A DNA stretch of 64,000 nucleotides, taken from NCBI GenBank assembly GCA_020635495.1, contig JACJZQ010000002.1, positions 248,001 to 312,000 of the forward strand. The letters are read 5' to 3'. The DNA is from Flavobacteriales bacterium. GTDB taxonomy: Bacteria > Bacteroidota > Bacteroidia > UBA10329. A model generated the notes under the pieces. It ran no database searches, was not told where the DNA came from, and saw only the letters and a list, made by a program, of their open reading frames with translations. The position numbers were made by a program, and so were the translations under genes. Positions 44,158 through 52,274 of this stretch are shown piece by piece. Within the stretch, counting starts at the first letter, position 1. The number at the start of each line of letters is the position of its first letter.

Positions 44158-45114
44158 CTACTTGTTTAGGAAAAGTGAATCGACAAATTCAACGCGGTTG
44201 AATACCTGAAGGTCTTCCATTCCTTCGCCCACGCCAATGTATTTGACAGGAATTTTGAATTGATCCGATATACCGATCACCACGCCACCTTTGGCCGTTC
44301 CATCAAGTTTGGTCAATGCCAGCGCGTTAACTTCCGTTGCCTTAACAAACTGAGTTGCCTGTTCAATGGCATTCTGACCTGTGGATGCATCCAAAACAAG
44401 AAGAATTTCATGTGGAGCACCCGGAACAACCTTATCCATAACTCTACGGATCTTGGTCAGCTCATTCATCAGATTGATCTTGTTGTGCAGCCTTCCCGCT
44501 GTATCAACAATAACAACATCAGCATCCTGTGCTACGGCAGATTGAAGGGTATCAAATGCGACAGATGCTGGGTCAGCATTCATCCCTTGATTGATAACCG
44601 GAACTCCCACTCGTTGTCCCCAAATGATCAATTGGTCAACGGCTGCTGCACGGAATGTATCTGAAGCCCCGAGCACCACTTTCTTTCCTGAACTTTTCAG
44701 TTGATGGGCCAGCTTTCCGATAGTGGTGGTCTTTCCAACACCATTAACGCCAACCACCATGATAACGTATGGTTTTTTGTCTTCGGCAATTGGCAGGCCG
44801 CTTACATCAGCGCTATTGTTTTCGCTGAGTAGTGCCACAATCTCTTCGCGAAGAATCTTGTTCAGTTGGTCGGTTCCAACATATTTATCTCTGGAAACCC
44901 GCTCCTCAATCCTTTCTATGATCTTAAGCGTTGTATTTACACCAACATCTGAAGTTACCAGAACCTCTTCCAGATTATCGAGTACCTCATCATCAACCGT
45001 TGATTTTCCAACTACGGCTTTGGTGAGCTTGGAAAAAACGCCTTCACGGGTTTTCTCCAACCCTTGATCTAGTTTTTCCTTTTTCTCCTTCGAAAAGAAT
45101 CCGAATAATCCCAT
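44158..45114 (-). CDS. ftsY: signal recognition particle receptor FtsY
   Basis: A 318-residue SRP GTPase with the N domain (residues about 10-95) and G domain. Motifs are GVNGVGKTTTIGKLA (P-loop), DTFRAAAVDQL, DTAGRLHNK and TKLDGTAKGG. It docks ribosome-SRP complexes at the inner membrane. A terminator lies upstream between DUF4295 and ftsY, so ftsY-rimO-bshC likely has its own promoter; I could not identify it. Confidence 0.97.
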   Translation of the reverse strand: MGLFGFFSKEKKEKLDQGLEKTREGVFSKLTKAVVGKSTVDDEVLDNLEEVLVTSDVGVNTTLKIIERIEERVSRDKYVGTDQLNKILREEIVALLSENNSADVSGLPIAEDKKPYVIMVVGVNGVGKTTTIGKLAHQLKSSGKKVVLGASDTFRAAAVDQLIIWGQRVGVPVINQGMNADPASVAFDTLQSAVAQDADVVIVDTAGRLHNKINLMNELTKIRRVMDKVVPGAPHEILLVLDASTGQNAIEQATQFVKATEVNALALTKLDGTAKGGVVIGISDQFKIPVKYIGVGEGMEDLQVFNRVEFVDSLFLNK

Positions 45115-45124
45115 GTGTCTAAAT

Positions 45125-45154
45125 AAAAAAGCTTCTCCCTGTACAGAGAGAAGC
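45125..45154 (-). terminator. rho-independent terminator after rpmG-DUF4295
   Basis: On the minus strand GCTTCTCTCTG pairs with CAGGGAGAAGC (one G-T pair) and is followed by six T residues. It lies 25 bases past the DUF4295 stop and 11 bases before the ftsY start. Confidence 0.88.
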
Positions 45155-45178
45155 CTTCATTATCAATGCGTTATTGAA

Positions 45179-45337
45179 TTAGTCCTTTTTGTCGAAAAAG
45201 TCCTTAACGTGGTCATTGTGAACGACTTCCTCTTTAAAAGCGTACTCACCTGATTTAGGTGACTTGACCATCTTGATCACTTTCGTGAAATCTTTTCCTG
45301 CTCCTGTTTTGAGCGTTGCAACCGTCTTCTTAGCCAT
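45179..45337 (-). CDS. DUF4295 small basic protein
   Basis: A 52-residue protein (MAKKTVATLKTGAGKDF at the start and HVKDFFDKKD at the end). It is basic at the N-terminus and matches DUF4295, a Bacteroidota-specific family encoded right after rpmG and thought to be ribosome associated because of this position. It starts 7 bases downstream of the rpmG stop. Confidence 0.9.
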   Translation of the reverse strand: MAKKTVATLKTGAGKDFTKVIKMVKSPKSGEYAFKEEVVHNDHVKDFFDKKD

Positions 45338-45344
45338 GTCTTAC

Positions 45345-45527
45345 TTATTTGATCTCCTTATGAACGGTAACCTTCTTAAGGATAGGGTTGTACTTTTTCA
45401 ACTCAATACGATCTGGCGTATTTTTTCTGTTTTTGGTAGTGATGTACCTAGAAGTTCCAGGCATTCCGCTTTCCTTGTGCTCTGTGCACTCAAGAATAAC
45501 CTGAATTCTATCTCCTTTCTTAGCCAT
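45345..45527 (-). CDS. rpmG: 50S ribosomal protein L33
   Basis: A 60-residue L33 with MAKKGDRIQVILECTEHK at the start, SRYITTKNRKNTPDRIELKKY-type core (residues 26-46) and VTVHKEIK at the end. Only one Cys remains, so it is the zinc-free form. It has a strong consensus promoter upstream and is followed by DUF4295. Confidence 0.96.
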   Translation of the reverse strand: MAKKGDRIQVILECTEHKESGMPGTSRYITTKNRKNTPDRIELKKYNPILKKVTVHKEIK

Positions 45528-45553
45528 TTTTCTGCTTCAAAAATTTCGGAGTG

Positions 45554-45584
45554 CAAATGTAGGATTTTGGTTTCGATCCGCAAA
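45554..45584 (-). promoter_or_regulatory. promoter of rpmG
   Basis: On the minus strand TTTG (45581-45584) and TACATTTG (45554-45561) are separated by 19 bases, a full match to the Bacteroidota consensus. The transcript start should lie near 45549, 22 bases before the ATG. The following bases, CACTCCGAAA, are almost the same as in the rpmB leader. Confidence 0.8.
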
Positions 45585-45601
45585 CAAAGTTTTTATGATT
45601 C

Positions 45602-45988
45602 TTACGGAGGCGGAGCATCGAATGATTCATACTCAAATGGCAGATCAACGGCTTCTTGGAAATTCTGCCCGTCTTCCAACCAATCTTCATCTCCTTCTTC
45701 GTAAACCCATTTAACCTTGAAAGAAGAACCACCTGAATTCAATTCTTTCAACTTATGAAGCACTTGAGCCAAGCCTAAATAAGAGCTCGTGTTGCAATAA
45801 TCCAACTTTACGACTAGAACTGCAGTCGTTTTTCGATTCTGAAGGTTTTCGTCAAGCCAATCAATTGCTGCTCCATAAAATTCCATGGCATTTTCTGCCA
45901 GGGAACGCCCTTGTATCATGTAGTCGTTCTCTTCGAAATCAAATCGAATGTGAGGTGTGGTTCCAGTTTCCTGTTGCTCGTAAATCAT
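45602..45988 (-). CDS. SiaC-family (DUF1987) phosphoprotein
   Basis: A 128-residue protein matching SiaC/DUF1987: TPHIRFDFEENDYMIQGRS near the start (residues 11-29), ENAMEFYGAAIDWLDENL, and LDYCNTSSYLGL. Thr67 in NTSS aligns with the phosphorylated Thr68 of Pseudomonas SiaC, which is switched by the SiaA phosphatase and SiaB kinase and binds a diguanylate cyclase. No siaA, siaB or cyclase gene is nearby. It lies between rpmG and the M1 peptidase gene. Confidence 0.85.
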   Translation of the reverse strand: MIYEQQETGTTPHIRFDFEENDYMIQGRSLAENAMEFYGAAIDWLDENLQNRKTTAVLVVKLDYCNTSSYLGLAQVLHKLKELNSGGSSFKVKWVYEEGDEDWLEDGQNFQEAVDLPFEYESFDAPPP

Positions 45989-46074
45989 TGAATGGGGTTA
46001 GGATGGCATATCCAAGTGATACGCAACAATGTTACTGTGGTTTCCTAAACTAAATACATATCGACAAACGGAAC

Positions 46075-47694
46075 TCAGTTTATCTTTTTCGTAAGAAAAA
46101 GCATCAGGTCATTTCTAAAACTCAACTGCTTGAATTCCTTTTTTGAAAGCGGAATTTCAACCCATTCTATATTCGATACAAGCACTCGTTTTTCAGCATC
46201 ACCAGCAGTATAAATAACTGGCATTCTGAAACCTTTGGCTTCGGCTCGCCATTTCAAACTCAATTGTTTCTTCTCCCATTTGAATTCCAAAACAGGCACA
46301 TCAGCATACTTCAAGTACTGCTCAAAAAATGGGCTGTAATTGTATTTGGACCGCTGATTAACATATTCAATGATTTCTTCGCCATCAATTGTCTCATAAG
46401 CGAATTCCTGCGCAATTCCTTTAAGAATCGACTTGAACAGAGAATCGTTATTCATCACATTTCTTAGCGTATGGATCATCCAAGCGCCTTTGTAGTACAT
46501 GTCGCCTCCATTTCCTTCATGATTCATGCCATAAACACCATAGATAGGGCTACGGTTATTGATGAAATTCCGCTGGTACACCAAGTATTCCAGCATCTTC
46601 TCGTAGCCGTATTTACACTCTACATAAACAGCTTCTGAATAGGTGCAGAAGCTTTCATGGATCCACATATCTGCCACATCATTCATGCTCACGCTGTTAC
46701 CCCACCATTCATGACCCGTTTCATGAATTATGATGTAATCGAAATCCATTTCTCCTGGATACCGACCCCAATAACCTTTCGTATACCTGTTACCGTAGGC
46801 GATGGCGCTTTGATGCTCCATGCCAGCGTAAGGTGTTTCCACCAAGGCATAACCGTCTTCATAAAATGGATACGGGCCGAAAGCCACTTCAAAACAATCC
46901 AGCATTTCAGGAACCTGTTTGAACTGCTCTTTCGCCTTATCCAAATTCTCCTTCAGCACATAGTAATCGCAGTGCAAAGAATCTCCCGATGGATTTACGT
47001 ACACATTATTGAAGTGAGCGTAATCCGCAATATTGAGTGTAACGTTGTAATTGTTGATCGGATAGGAGATTTCCCAGACCCATTCCACGGAATTCTGACT
47101 TGGATTCTGACCAATGAGGTCTCCGTTCGCAACACACATCAACCCTGCCGGAACTGTACAACTTACCCGCATGCTATCTGGCTCATCGGAAAGGTGGTCC
47201 TTGTTAGGCCACCACAGACTGGCACCGGTTCCTTCGCAGGCAACACCTACCCACGGCTTACCGTTAGAGTCTTCTTTCCAAACAAAGCCACCGTCCCACG
47301 GGGCGTTTTTAGCTGTTGTCGGGTTTCCGTTGTAGTAAACCGAAACGATTCCGTTTTCACTGGCCTTCACCTGACGTGGAAACGAAACGAAAAACGCATC
47401 ATGCAGTCTTGAATAATTTAATCGCTGACCTCCATAAAGCACACTGTCAATGCGCATGTTGGCAAATAGGTCCAATTGAATGCTATCGAACGCAGAAACC
47501 GTCTTAAAATGGATGTGATTTACGCCAGAAAGGTGTCTGTTCTCGATATCCACCGTAAGATGCAGGTCATAATATGTTACATCAAAGCAAGAACGGATGG
47601 AGGATAATGTCCCACGAAGTGTATCGGCAAGAGTGAATTCCTGTGCATTAAGACCAGCAGGAATCATGATAAGCAACAGAAGTAATTTTCGCAT
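46075..47694 (-). CDS. exported M1-family metallopeptidase
   Basis: A 539-residue zinc aminopeptidase with a signal peptide (MRKLLLLLIMIPAGLNA). The zinc motif HETGHEWWG places His324, Glu325 and His328, and the third ligand Glu is about 19 residues later in WIHESFCTYSEA. GMEHQSA takes the place of the GAMEN substrate motif. It ends with a short beta-domain and lacks the long helical C-terminal domain of PepN. It is expected to trim peptides outside the cytoplasm. Confidence 0.9.
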   Translation of the reverse strand: MRKLLLLLIMIPAGLNAQEFTLADTLRGTLSSIRSCFDVTYYDLHLTVDIENRHLSGVNHIHFKTVSAFDSIQLDLFANMRIDSVLYGGQRLNYSRLHDAFFVSFPRQVKASENGIVSVYYNGNPTTAKNAPWDGGFVWKEDSNGKPWVGVACEGTGASLWWPNKDHLSDEPDSMRVSCTVPAGLMCVANGDLIGQNPSQNSVEWVWEISYPINNYNVTLNIADYAHFNNVYVNPSGDSLHCDYYVLKENLDKAKEQFKQVPEMLDCFEVAFGPYPFYEDGYALVETPYAGMEHQSAIAYGNRYTKGYWGRYPGEMDFDYIIIHETGHEWWGNSVSMNDVADMWIHESFCTYSEAVYVECKYGYEKMLEYLVYQRNFINNRSPIYGVYGMNHEGNGGDMYYKGAWMIHTLRNVMNNDSLFKSILKGIAQEFAYETIDGEEIIEYVNQRSKYNYSPFFEQYLKYADVPVLEFKWEKKQLSLKWRAEAKGFRMPVIYTAGDAEKRVLVSNIEWVEIPLSKKEFKQLSFRNDLMLFLTKKIN

Positions 47695-47703
47695 GGGATC
47701 AAA

Positions 47704-47743
47704 TAAAACAAAAACGCTGCCACCAGAACCTGATGACAGCGTT
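47704..47743 (-). terminator. rho-independent terminator of rpmB
   Basis: On the minus strand AACGCTG pairs with CAGCGTT and an inner CATCAG pairs with CTGGTG, followed by TTTTTGTTTT. It lies 22 bases after the rpmB stop and separates rpmB from the M1 peptidase gene. Confidence 0.85.
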
Positions 47744-47764
47744 TGATTTAGCTATTCTTAACGC

Positions 47765-47998
47765 TTATACGAAGCCTTTTTCTTTGGCTTTCTTATAAGC
47801 TGCATCAAAACCATTCTTGTTGATGTTTCTCAATCCGGATGCAGAAACTTTAAGTGTAATGAACTTGTCTTCTGCAACTGAATAGAACTTCTTCTTGAAA
47901 AGGTTTGGAGAAAATGTACGCTTCGTTTTCACGTTTGAGTGCGATACATGATGCCCTACAATTACTTTCTTTCCTGTTATCTGACAAACCTTAGACAT
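47765..47998 (-). CDS. rpmB: 50S ribosomal protein L28
   Basis: A 77-residue L28 (MSKVCQITGKKVIVGHHVSH at the start; KVSASGLRNINKNGFDAAYK toward the end). It is a structural protein of the large subunit. In most Bacteroidota it directly precedes rpmG; here rpmB and rpmG are about 2.2 kb apart and rpmB has its own promoter and terminator. Confidence 0.97.
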   Translation of the reverse strand: MSKVCQITGKKVIVGHHVSHSNVKTKRTFSPNLFKKKFYSVAEDKFITLKVSASGLRNINKNGFDAAYKKAKEKGFV

Positions 47999-48033
47999 GG
48001 CCTTGTATACTTTTCGTTGAAATTTTCGGGGTG

Positions 48034-48061
48034 CAAATGTAGAACTATTTTACGACTGAAA
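48034..48061 (-). promoter_or_regulatory. promoter of rpmB
   Basis: On the minus strand TTTC (48058-48061) and TACATTTG (48034-48041) are spaced by 16 bases. The -7 element is an exact match. The next bases, CACCCCGAAAA, closely match those after the rpmG promoter. Confidence 0.7.
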
Positions 48062-48067
48062 CAACCA

Positions 48068-49021
48068 TTATTGTTTAATACATCTGCAAGAAAATCCATT
48101 CTGCTTGTAGATATGCGTTCTATGAGCAACTGGAGTATCGTAAGTCAGCGTCAGGAAATAGCCTTCAAAATCTCCATCTTCTCTAGAAGCCCAGAACAAA
48201 CCTCTGGTTCCCAAGTGGTCAAACTGTCCTTCGCGAAAACGCATTCCGCCTGGTAAACCTGTGAATCCGCTACTGTTATTTGCTCCTTCATTCGGTGCCA
48301 ACCAATGATCGGTGCCAACTTCCTTCATTCTTCCTCCGGCAAATTCATCATCAGGATCGAGATACTCGGTCAATACAGCAAAATCATTGTCATGCGGTAG
48401 TCTCCATCCGTCTGGGCACAATCCCCTTGGGTCATTTGCCGCAAACCAATTGTAAAGCTTACCGTAAGTGGCATCGTTTGCATTGTCATTATTGTAAGAT
48501 GTCATTGCTGCAGTTGTCAGGTTCTTCCAAGCATTATCATCGGTAACAACAGGAATTGAAGAACCATCTCTGAACTTGGTAACCTTTAGATTTTCTCCCA
48601 TCCAACACTGAGAACCGATTGTAACAACCGAGTATGAGTTCCCGTCAATATCGGTAACGATGGTTGTTGCGCCACAGCCTCCTGCCAATTGCTCAACAAC
48701 AATGAAATCTTCTTTGGTCTCGGTAGAGGTTCCTTCGTCTGTTGTGATGGTCAGCGTTACATCATAACTGCCTTCTGCAGCATATAAGATGCTACTTGGG
48801 TTTTTGACGGATGAAGTTGAAGGCTCTCCTCCTTCAAATGTCCATTCGTAGGTGGTTACGGCACCAATTGATGCATCTTCGAAATTGACGTACTGGCCAA
48901 CACCGATGTTGTTAACACTTGATTCGAAATCTGCTCCGAAGTCTGTTTTTTCTTCTTCGCAACCTGCAATGAAAACAGCAATCGTGGCCACAAAAAAGGC
49001 CTTGGCAAACTGATTGATCAT
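48068..49021 (-). CDS. lipoprotein with PKD and FISUMP domains
   Basis: A 317-residue lipoprotein; the ATG at 49021 opens MINQFAKAFFVATIAVFIAGC with the lipobox IAGC. Residues about 30-110 are a PKD-type beta-sandwich (TTYEWTFEGG, YDVTLTITTDEG). Residues about 120-317 match the Fibrobacter succinogenes major paralogous (FISUMP) domain: DIDGNSYSVVTIGSQCWMGENL (residues 122-143), LYNWFAA, CPDGWRLP and a Cys-rich end FSCRCIKQ. FISUMP proteins are surface lipoproteins of unknown function. Confidence 0.85.
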   Translation of the reverse strand: MINQFAKAFFVATIAVFIAGCEEEKTDFGADFESSVNNIGVGQYVNFEDASIGAVTTYEWTFEGGEPSTSSVKNPSSILYAAEGSYDVTLTITTDEGTSTETKEDFIVVEQLAGGCGATTIVTDIDGNSYSVVTIGSQCWMGENLKVTKFRDGSSIPVVTDDNAWKNLTTAAMTSYNNDNANDATYGKLYNWFAANDPRGLCPDGWRLPHDNDFAVLTEYLDPDDEFAGGRMKEVGTDHWLAPNEGANNSSGFTGLPGGMRFREGQFDHLGTRGLFWASREDGDFEGYFLTLTYDTPVAHRTHIYKQNGFSCRCIKQ

Positions 49022-49044
49022 GTAATTGGTTTTAGGGTTGAACC

Positions 49045-49052
49045 CAAAAGTA
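49045..49052 (-). promoter_or_regulatory. -7 promoter element of the FISUMP lipoprotein gene
   Basis: Minus-strand TACTTTTG is an exact TAnnTTTG match 24 bases before the ATG at 49021. No good -33 element is seen. Confidence 0.45.
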
Positions 49053-49076
49053 TAAATGTTACGCAATAGTTAACGG

Positions 49077-50315
49077 TTATTGTATCAACTCTTTGCGCAA
49101 CATATTGAGGGCGGTATTTGCAGAAATCTCAATGTTTCTACCCCTATTGTGACCAAATTGAAATCTTTTAGCAATGGTCTTGGATGGTCCTGAAACAGCT
49201 ATCCAAACTGTACCGACAGGTTTTTCATCTGTTCCACCATCGGGTCCAGCAATTCCCGAAGTGGCTATTCCAAAATCGGTCTTAAGCTGTTTGCGAACTC
49301 CTTCTGCCATTTGCCTCACCACCTGCTCGCTGACCGCACCGAATTCTTTCAAAACGTTCTCGCTGACCCCAAGAGAGTTGACCTTCACTTCATTCGAATA
49401 TGAAACAATTGAACCTAGAAAATAATCTGAAGCACCCGTAACGGAGGTTATCTTATGAGCAATGAGACCTCCGGTGCAACTCTCTGCCGTTGCAACCGTT
49501 TGCCCAGCCGATCTTAGAAGTTGACCAACTACGCTTTCTATTGTCTCATTATCAAAACCGTAAACCAGTTCTGGAATTATTGAAAGTAGCTTCTGAACCT
49601 CTGATTCCAGAAGAGATTCCAGGCGATCTGATTGATTTCCGTAGGCTGAGATTCGAAGTCTGACCCTGCCCGGAGATGGCAGATAAGCCAATTTGAAACC
49701 TGATGGCAATGAAGATTCCCATTCTTCAATTTTTTCAGACAACCAACTCTCGCCCATTCCCATGGTAAGAATTGTTCTGTGTAAAATTATCGGAGTATTG
49801 AATTTTGCTCTGACCCGCGGAAACACATGATTCAACATGATGCCTTTCATCTCATATGGCACTCCGGGCATGCTTACAAAAACTGTTCGGTTCTTTTCAA
49901 ACCACATACCAGGTGCTGTGCCTTGGTCATTCTGCAATGGTTCGCACGCAGAAGGAAGTTCAGCCTGTAAGCGGTTTATTTCGGTGATTTCCTTCCCAAA
50001 TCTGGCAAAAAGCCTTGCGATGTGTTCTGCGATGTCAGGATGAAATGTAAAACCACAGTCAAAGTATTGGGCCAAAGCCTTTTTGGTAACGTCATCTTTT
50101 GTGGGGCCCAAACCTCCAGTTATCAATACAAGATCCGCGCGTTCTTCCGCATCACGAAGTGCACTTATTATTTCGTCCATATCATCGGAAATGGTCACAA
50201 TGCGTTCTACTTTGGCCCCGATCTGATTCAATTCAGTAGCCATCCAAGCAGAATTCGTGTCCACGATCTGCCCTATCAGAATCTCGTCTCCTATGGTTAT
50301 TATTTCAACTTTCAT
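49077..50315 (-). CDS. cinA: CinA-family NMN deamidase/competence-damage protein
   Basis: A 412-residue protein; the ATG at 50315 gives the usual start MKVEIITIGDEILIGQ. Residues 1-170 are the MoCF/COG1058 domain (VLITGGLGPTKDDVT, MPGVPYEMKGIM), and the last 160 residues are the CinA C-terminal deamidase domain (VATAESCTGGLIAH, ATSGIAGPDGGT). It deamidates nicotinamide mononucleotide in pyridine-nucleotide recycling and may also hydrolyse ADP-ribose. It is divergent from the DUF885-like gene. Confidence 0.95.
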   Translation of the reverse strand: MKVEIITIGDEILIGQIVDTNSAWMATELNQIGAKVERIVTISDDMDEIISALRDAEERADLVLITGGLGPTKDDVTKKALAQYFDCGFTFHPDIAEHIARLFARFGKEITEINRLQAELPSACEPLQNDQGTAPGMWFEKNRTVFVSMPGVPYEMKGIMLNHVFPRVRAKFNTPIILHRTILTMGMGESWLSEKIEEWESSLPSGFKLAYLPSPGRVRLRISAYGNQSDRLESLLESEVQKLLSIIPELVYGFDNETIESVVGQLLRSAGQTVATAESCTGGLIAHKITSVTGASDYFLGSIVSYSNEVKVNSLGVSENVLKEFGAVSEQVVRQMAEGVRKQLKTDFGIATSGIAGPDGGTDEKPVGTVWIAVSGPSKTIAKRFQFGHNRGRNIEISANTALNMLRKELIQ

Positions 50316-50364
50316 CAAAAGCAAAGAAACCATATTCATGCTTCAAATGTTTACCTTGATCGGC

Positions 50365-51744
50365 ATGTCTTCTAGCCACAACAGATTCTTTTTTCTGCTT
50401 CTTGGTTTGATGGTTTTGTCCTGTGGTTCGTTGGTTAACCGCGGTTCAGAACAGCAGTTATTTGATGAAGTGTTGAATGAGGTAATGTACTCAGACCCGT
50501 TGCTGTTTCATACAATGGCAACAGATACGAGTTTGATCGTTCCTGAATCGGCCGTAATTGGCCGAGGCAAATTTGACTATGCTCAAATGAAGATCGGTGC
50601 ATCAGAATACTTGAATGATGCTTCAAAAATGAACGATCGGAATCAACACTTTGAACCCGAGTTGGAAACACTTATTTGGTACTTGGAAAATGTGATTGAA
50701 CGTGAAAAATTTGCACTGCATCACTATCCAATCTCATCAATTCACGGAGTTCACTTAGACATTCCTGAGCATTTTGTAAAGCGGAAAATCAGAACGCGAA
50801 ATGATGTTGAATCGTACTTAGAGGATCTTACCGCGGTTGACCAGCAATTCAAGGAATTGATTGATGAATTGGAATTGCGAAGGGTGACTGGTTTCACGGC
50901 TCCATCAACCACCTTAAGGCAGGCAAGACTGGTATGTGATAGAATAGTTCTATTGCCTGCTGAAGAGAACCCCATTTACGTTTCGTACGAGCGAAGTTTA
51001 AACTCGATCGGTCTGCTGGAACCGAACAAAAAAGATGAGTACTTGGCTAAATGCCGAGAGATTCTCATGGACCGAATCATTCCATCGTTTGTACGATTAT
51101 CCAATTATCTGGCCCAGTTGGAAGAAACGGCAACCTCTGTTGCTGGTGTATGGCAACTAAAAGATGGAAAAGCATTTTACAGCCATTGTCTTCAATGGTA
51201 TTGCGGAATGGATGTGCATCCGGATTCCCTTTATCAAACTGCCAAACGGGAATTACAACTGATCGATCGAACAGCGCCATTGAATGCTGGTGATAGTACA
51301 AGAACTCTAAAGACCTCAAGTGCTTCATTCGGTCTGATTTCTGCGAATCATCAATTCAGAAAACTGCTGCCGTGCATCTCACACGAACGGGGGTATTTCT
51401 TGTACAAAGACATTAAGAAGGAGCAATATGAACTGGCTAACCGAAACGCAACGGTCAAACTCTTAGTTGACCTTGGAATTCACCACAAACGCTGGATTCG
51501 TGAGCAGGCCATTCAGTTCATTTTAGACAACACACAATTAGAGTTATCAGACGCAGAATCAATCGTAGATATTTCAATCTCTTTGCCAGGATTGATGGCT
51601 GCTGAAAAAATCGGAGAATTAGTGTTGTCCAGGCTCAAAAAAGAACACCCTGAACTCAGTGACGAGAAGTTCGAAGAACACATCACCGAATTTGGTCCTC
51701 TTCCTCTAAGTGTGGTCAGAAAGGTTATGATGCAAAAGCCGTGA
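50365..51744 (+). CDS. degenerate DUF885-family lipoprotein lacking the zinc motif
   Basis: A 459-residue lipoprotein; the ATG at 50365 gives a signal peptide with lipobox VLSC. Conserved DUF885 segments are HYPISSIHGVHLDIPEHF, LRRVTGFTAPSTTLRQ, KAFYSHCLQWY, LVDLGIHHKRWIREQAIQFI, SLPGLMAAEKIGEL and FGPLPLSVV. Between SSASFGLIS and HERGYFLYKDI about 90 residues are missing compared with the family, including the HExxPGHH zinc-binding motif. It is therefore unlikely to be an active peptidase. The other domains look intact and the reading frame is clean, so it is probably expressed. Confidence 0.72.
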   Translation: MSSSHNRFFFLLLGLMVLSCGSLVNRGSEQQLFDEVLNEVMYSDPLLFHTMATDTSLIVPESAVIGRGKFDYAQMKIGASEYLNDASKMNDRNQHFEPELETLIWYLENVIEREKFALHHYPISSIHGVHLDIPEHFVKRKIRTRNDVESYLEDLTAVDQQFKELIDELELRRVTGFTAPSTTLRQARLVCDRIVLLPAEENPIYVSYERSLNSIGLLEPNKKDEYLAKCREILMDRIIPSFVRLSNYLAQLEETATSVAGVWQLKDGKAFYSHCLQWYCGMDVHPDSLYQTAKRELQLIDRTAPLNAGDSTRTLKTSSASFGLISANHQFRKLLPCISHERGYFLYKDIKKEQYELANRNATVKLLVDLGIHHKRWIREQAIQFILDNTQLELSDAESIVDISISLPGLMAAEKIGELVLSRLKKEHPELSDEKFEEHITEFGPLPLSVVRKVMMQKP

Positions 51745-51751
51745 GTTGAAA

Positions 51752-52210
51752 TCAGTTGGCCGATTCCCGCGCCTTATCCAGAATCCTATTGAGTTCCGAA
51801 GCTTCTTTCTCGGTCAGATTGGAAAATGCTTCAGCGAATGAATTCTGCTTATCGATCTTAGCAAGAACCTGCATGCCTTCATCGGTTATTACAATATCTA
51901 CCAAACGCTTGTCTGACGGACAAACAACCTTACTCACCCAGCCCTTTTTGTGCAGTCGGTCTACAATGCGCGATGCATCAGACATCTTGTCCAACATTCT
52001 TTCCCTGATGGATGATGTGGAAAGCGGTTCAGGGCTGCTACCACGCAGAATACGCAACACATTGTACTGCTGAGTAGTAAGTCCGAAGGGTTTGAGGGTT
52101 GAATTGAACTTATCCCTGATCCAAGCCTCCGTGTAAATGATGTTTACAAGAGCCTTATGTTTCTCACTCTTAAAGCCCTTTGTCTGTTGGATCTCGCTTT
52201 CTAAACTCAT
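51752..52210 (-). CDS. MarR-family transcriptional regulator
   Basis: A 152-residue winged-helix regulator; the ATG at 52210 (MSLESEIQQTK) is preferred, with 52231 as an alternative. The core contains FGLTTQQYNVLRILRGS, STSSIRERMLDKMSDASRIVDRL (residues 63-85), and the wing VVCPSDKRLVDIVIT. Typical ligands are phenolics or oxidants. It ends 7 bases from the convergent DUF885-like stop. Targets are unknown. Confidence 0.88.
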   Translation of the reverse strand: MSLESEIQQTKGFKSEKHKALVNIIYTEAWIRDKFNSTLKPFGLTTQQYNVLRILRGSSPEPLSTSSIRERMLDKMSDASRIVDRLHKKGWVSKVVCPSDKRLVDIVITDEGMQVLAKIDKQNSFAEAFSNLTEKEASELNRILDKARESAN

Positions 52211-52274
52211 CTGTAATTCAAAATTACCCATGCGGGGAAAACCCAAAATTAGAATCAATGTTCAAACACGGAAA

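Noticed and set aside
50257..50364. Extended N-terminus of the DUF885-like gene starting at 50257
   Set aside because: It overlaps cinA on the other strand and puts 36 residues before a clear lipoprotein signal.
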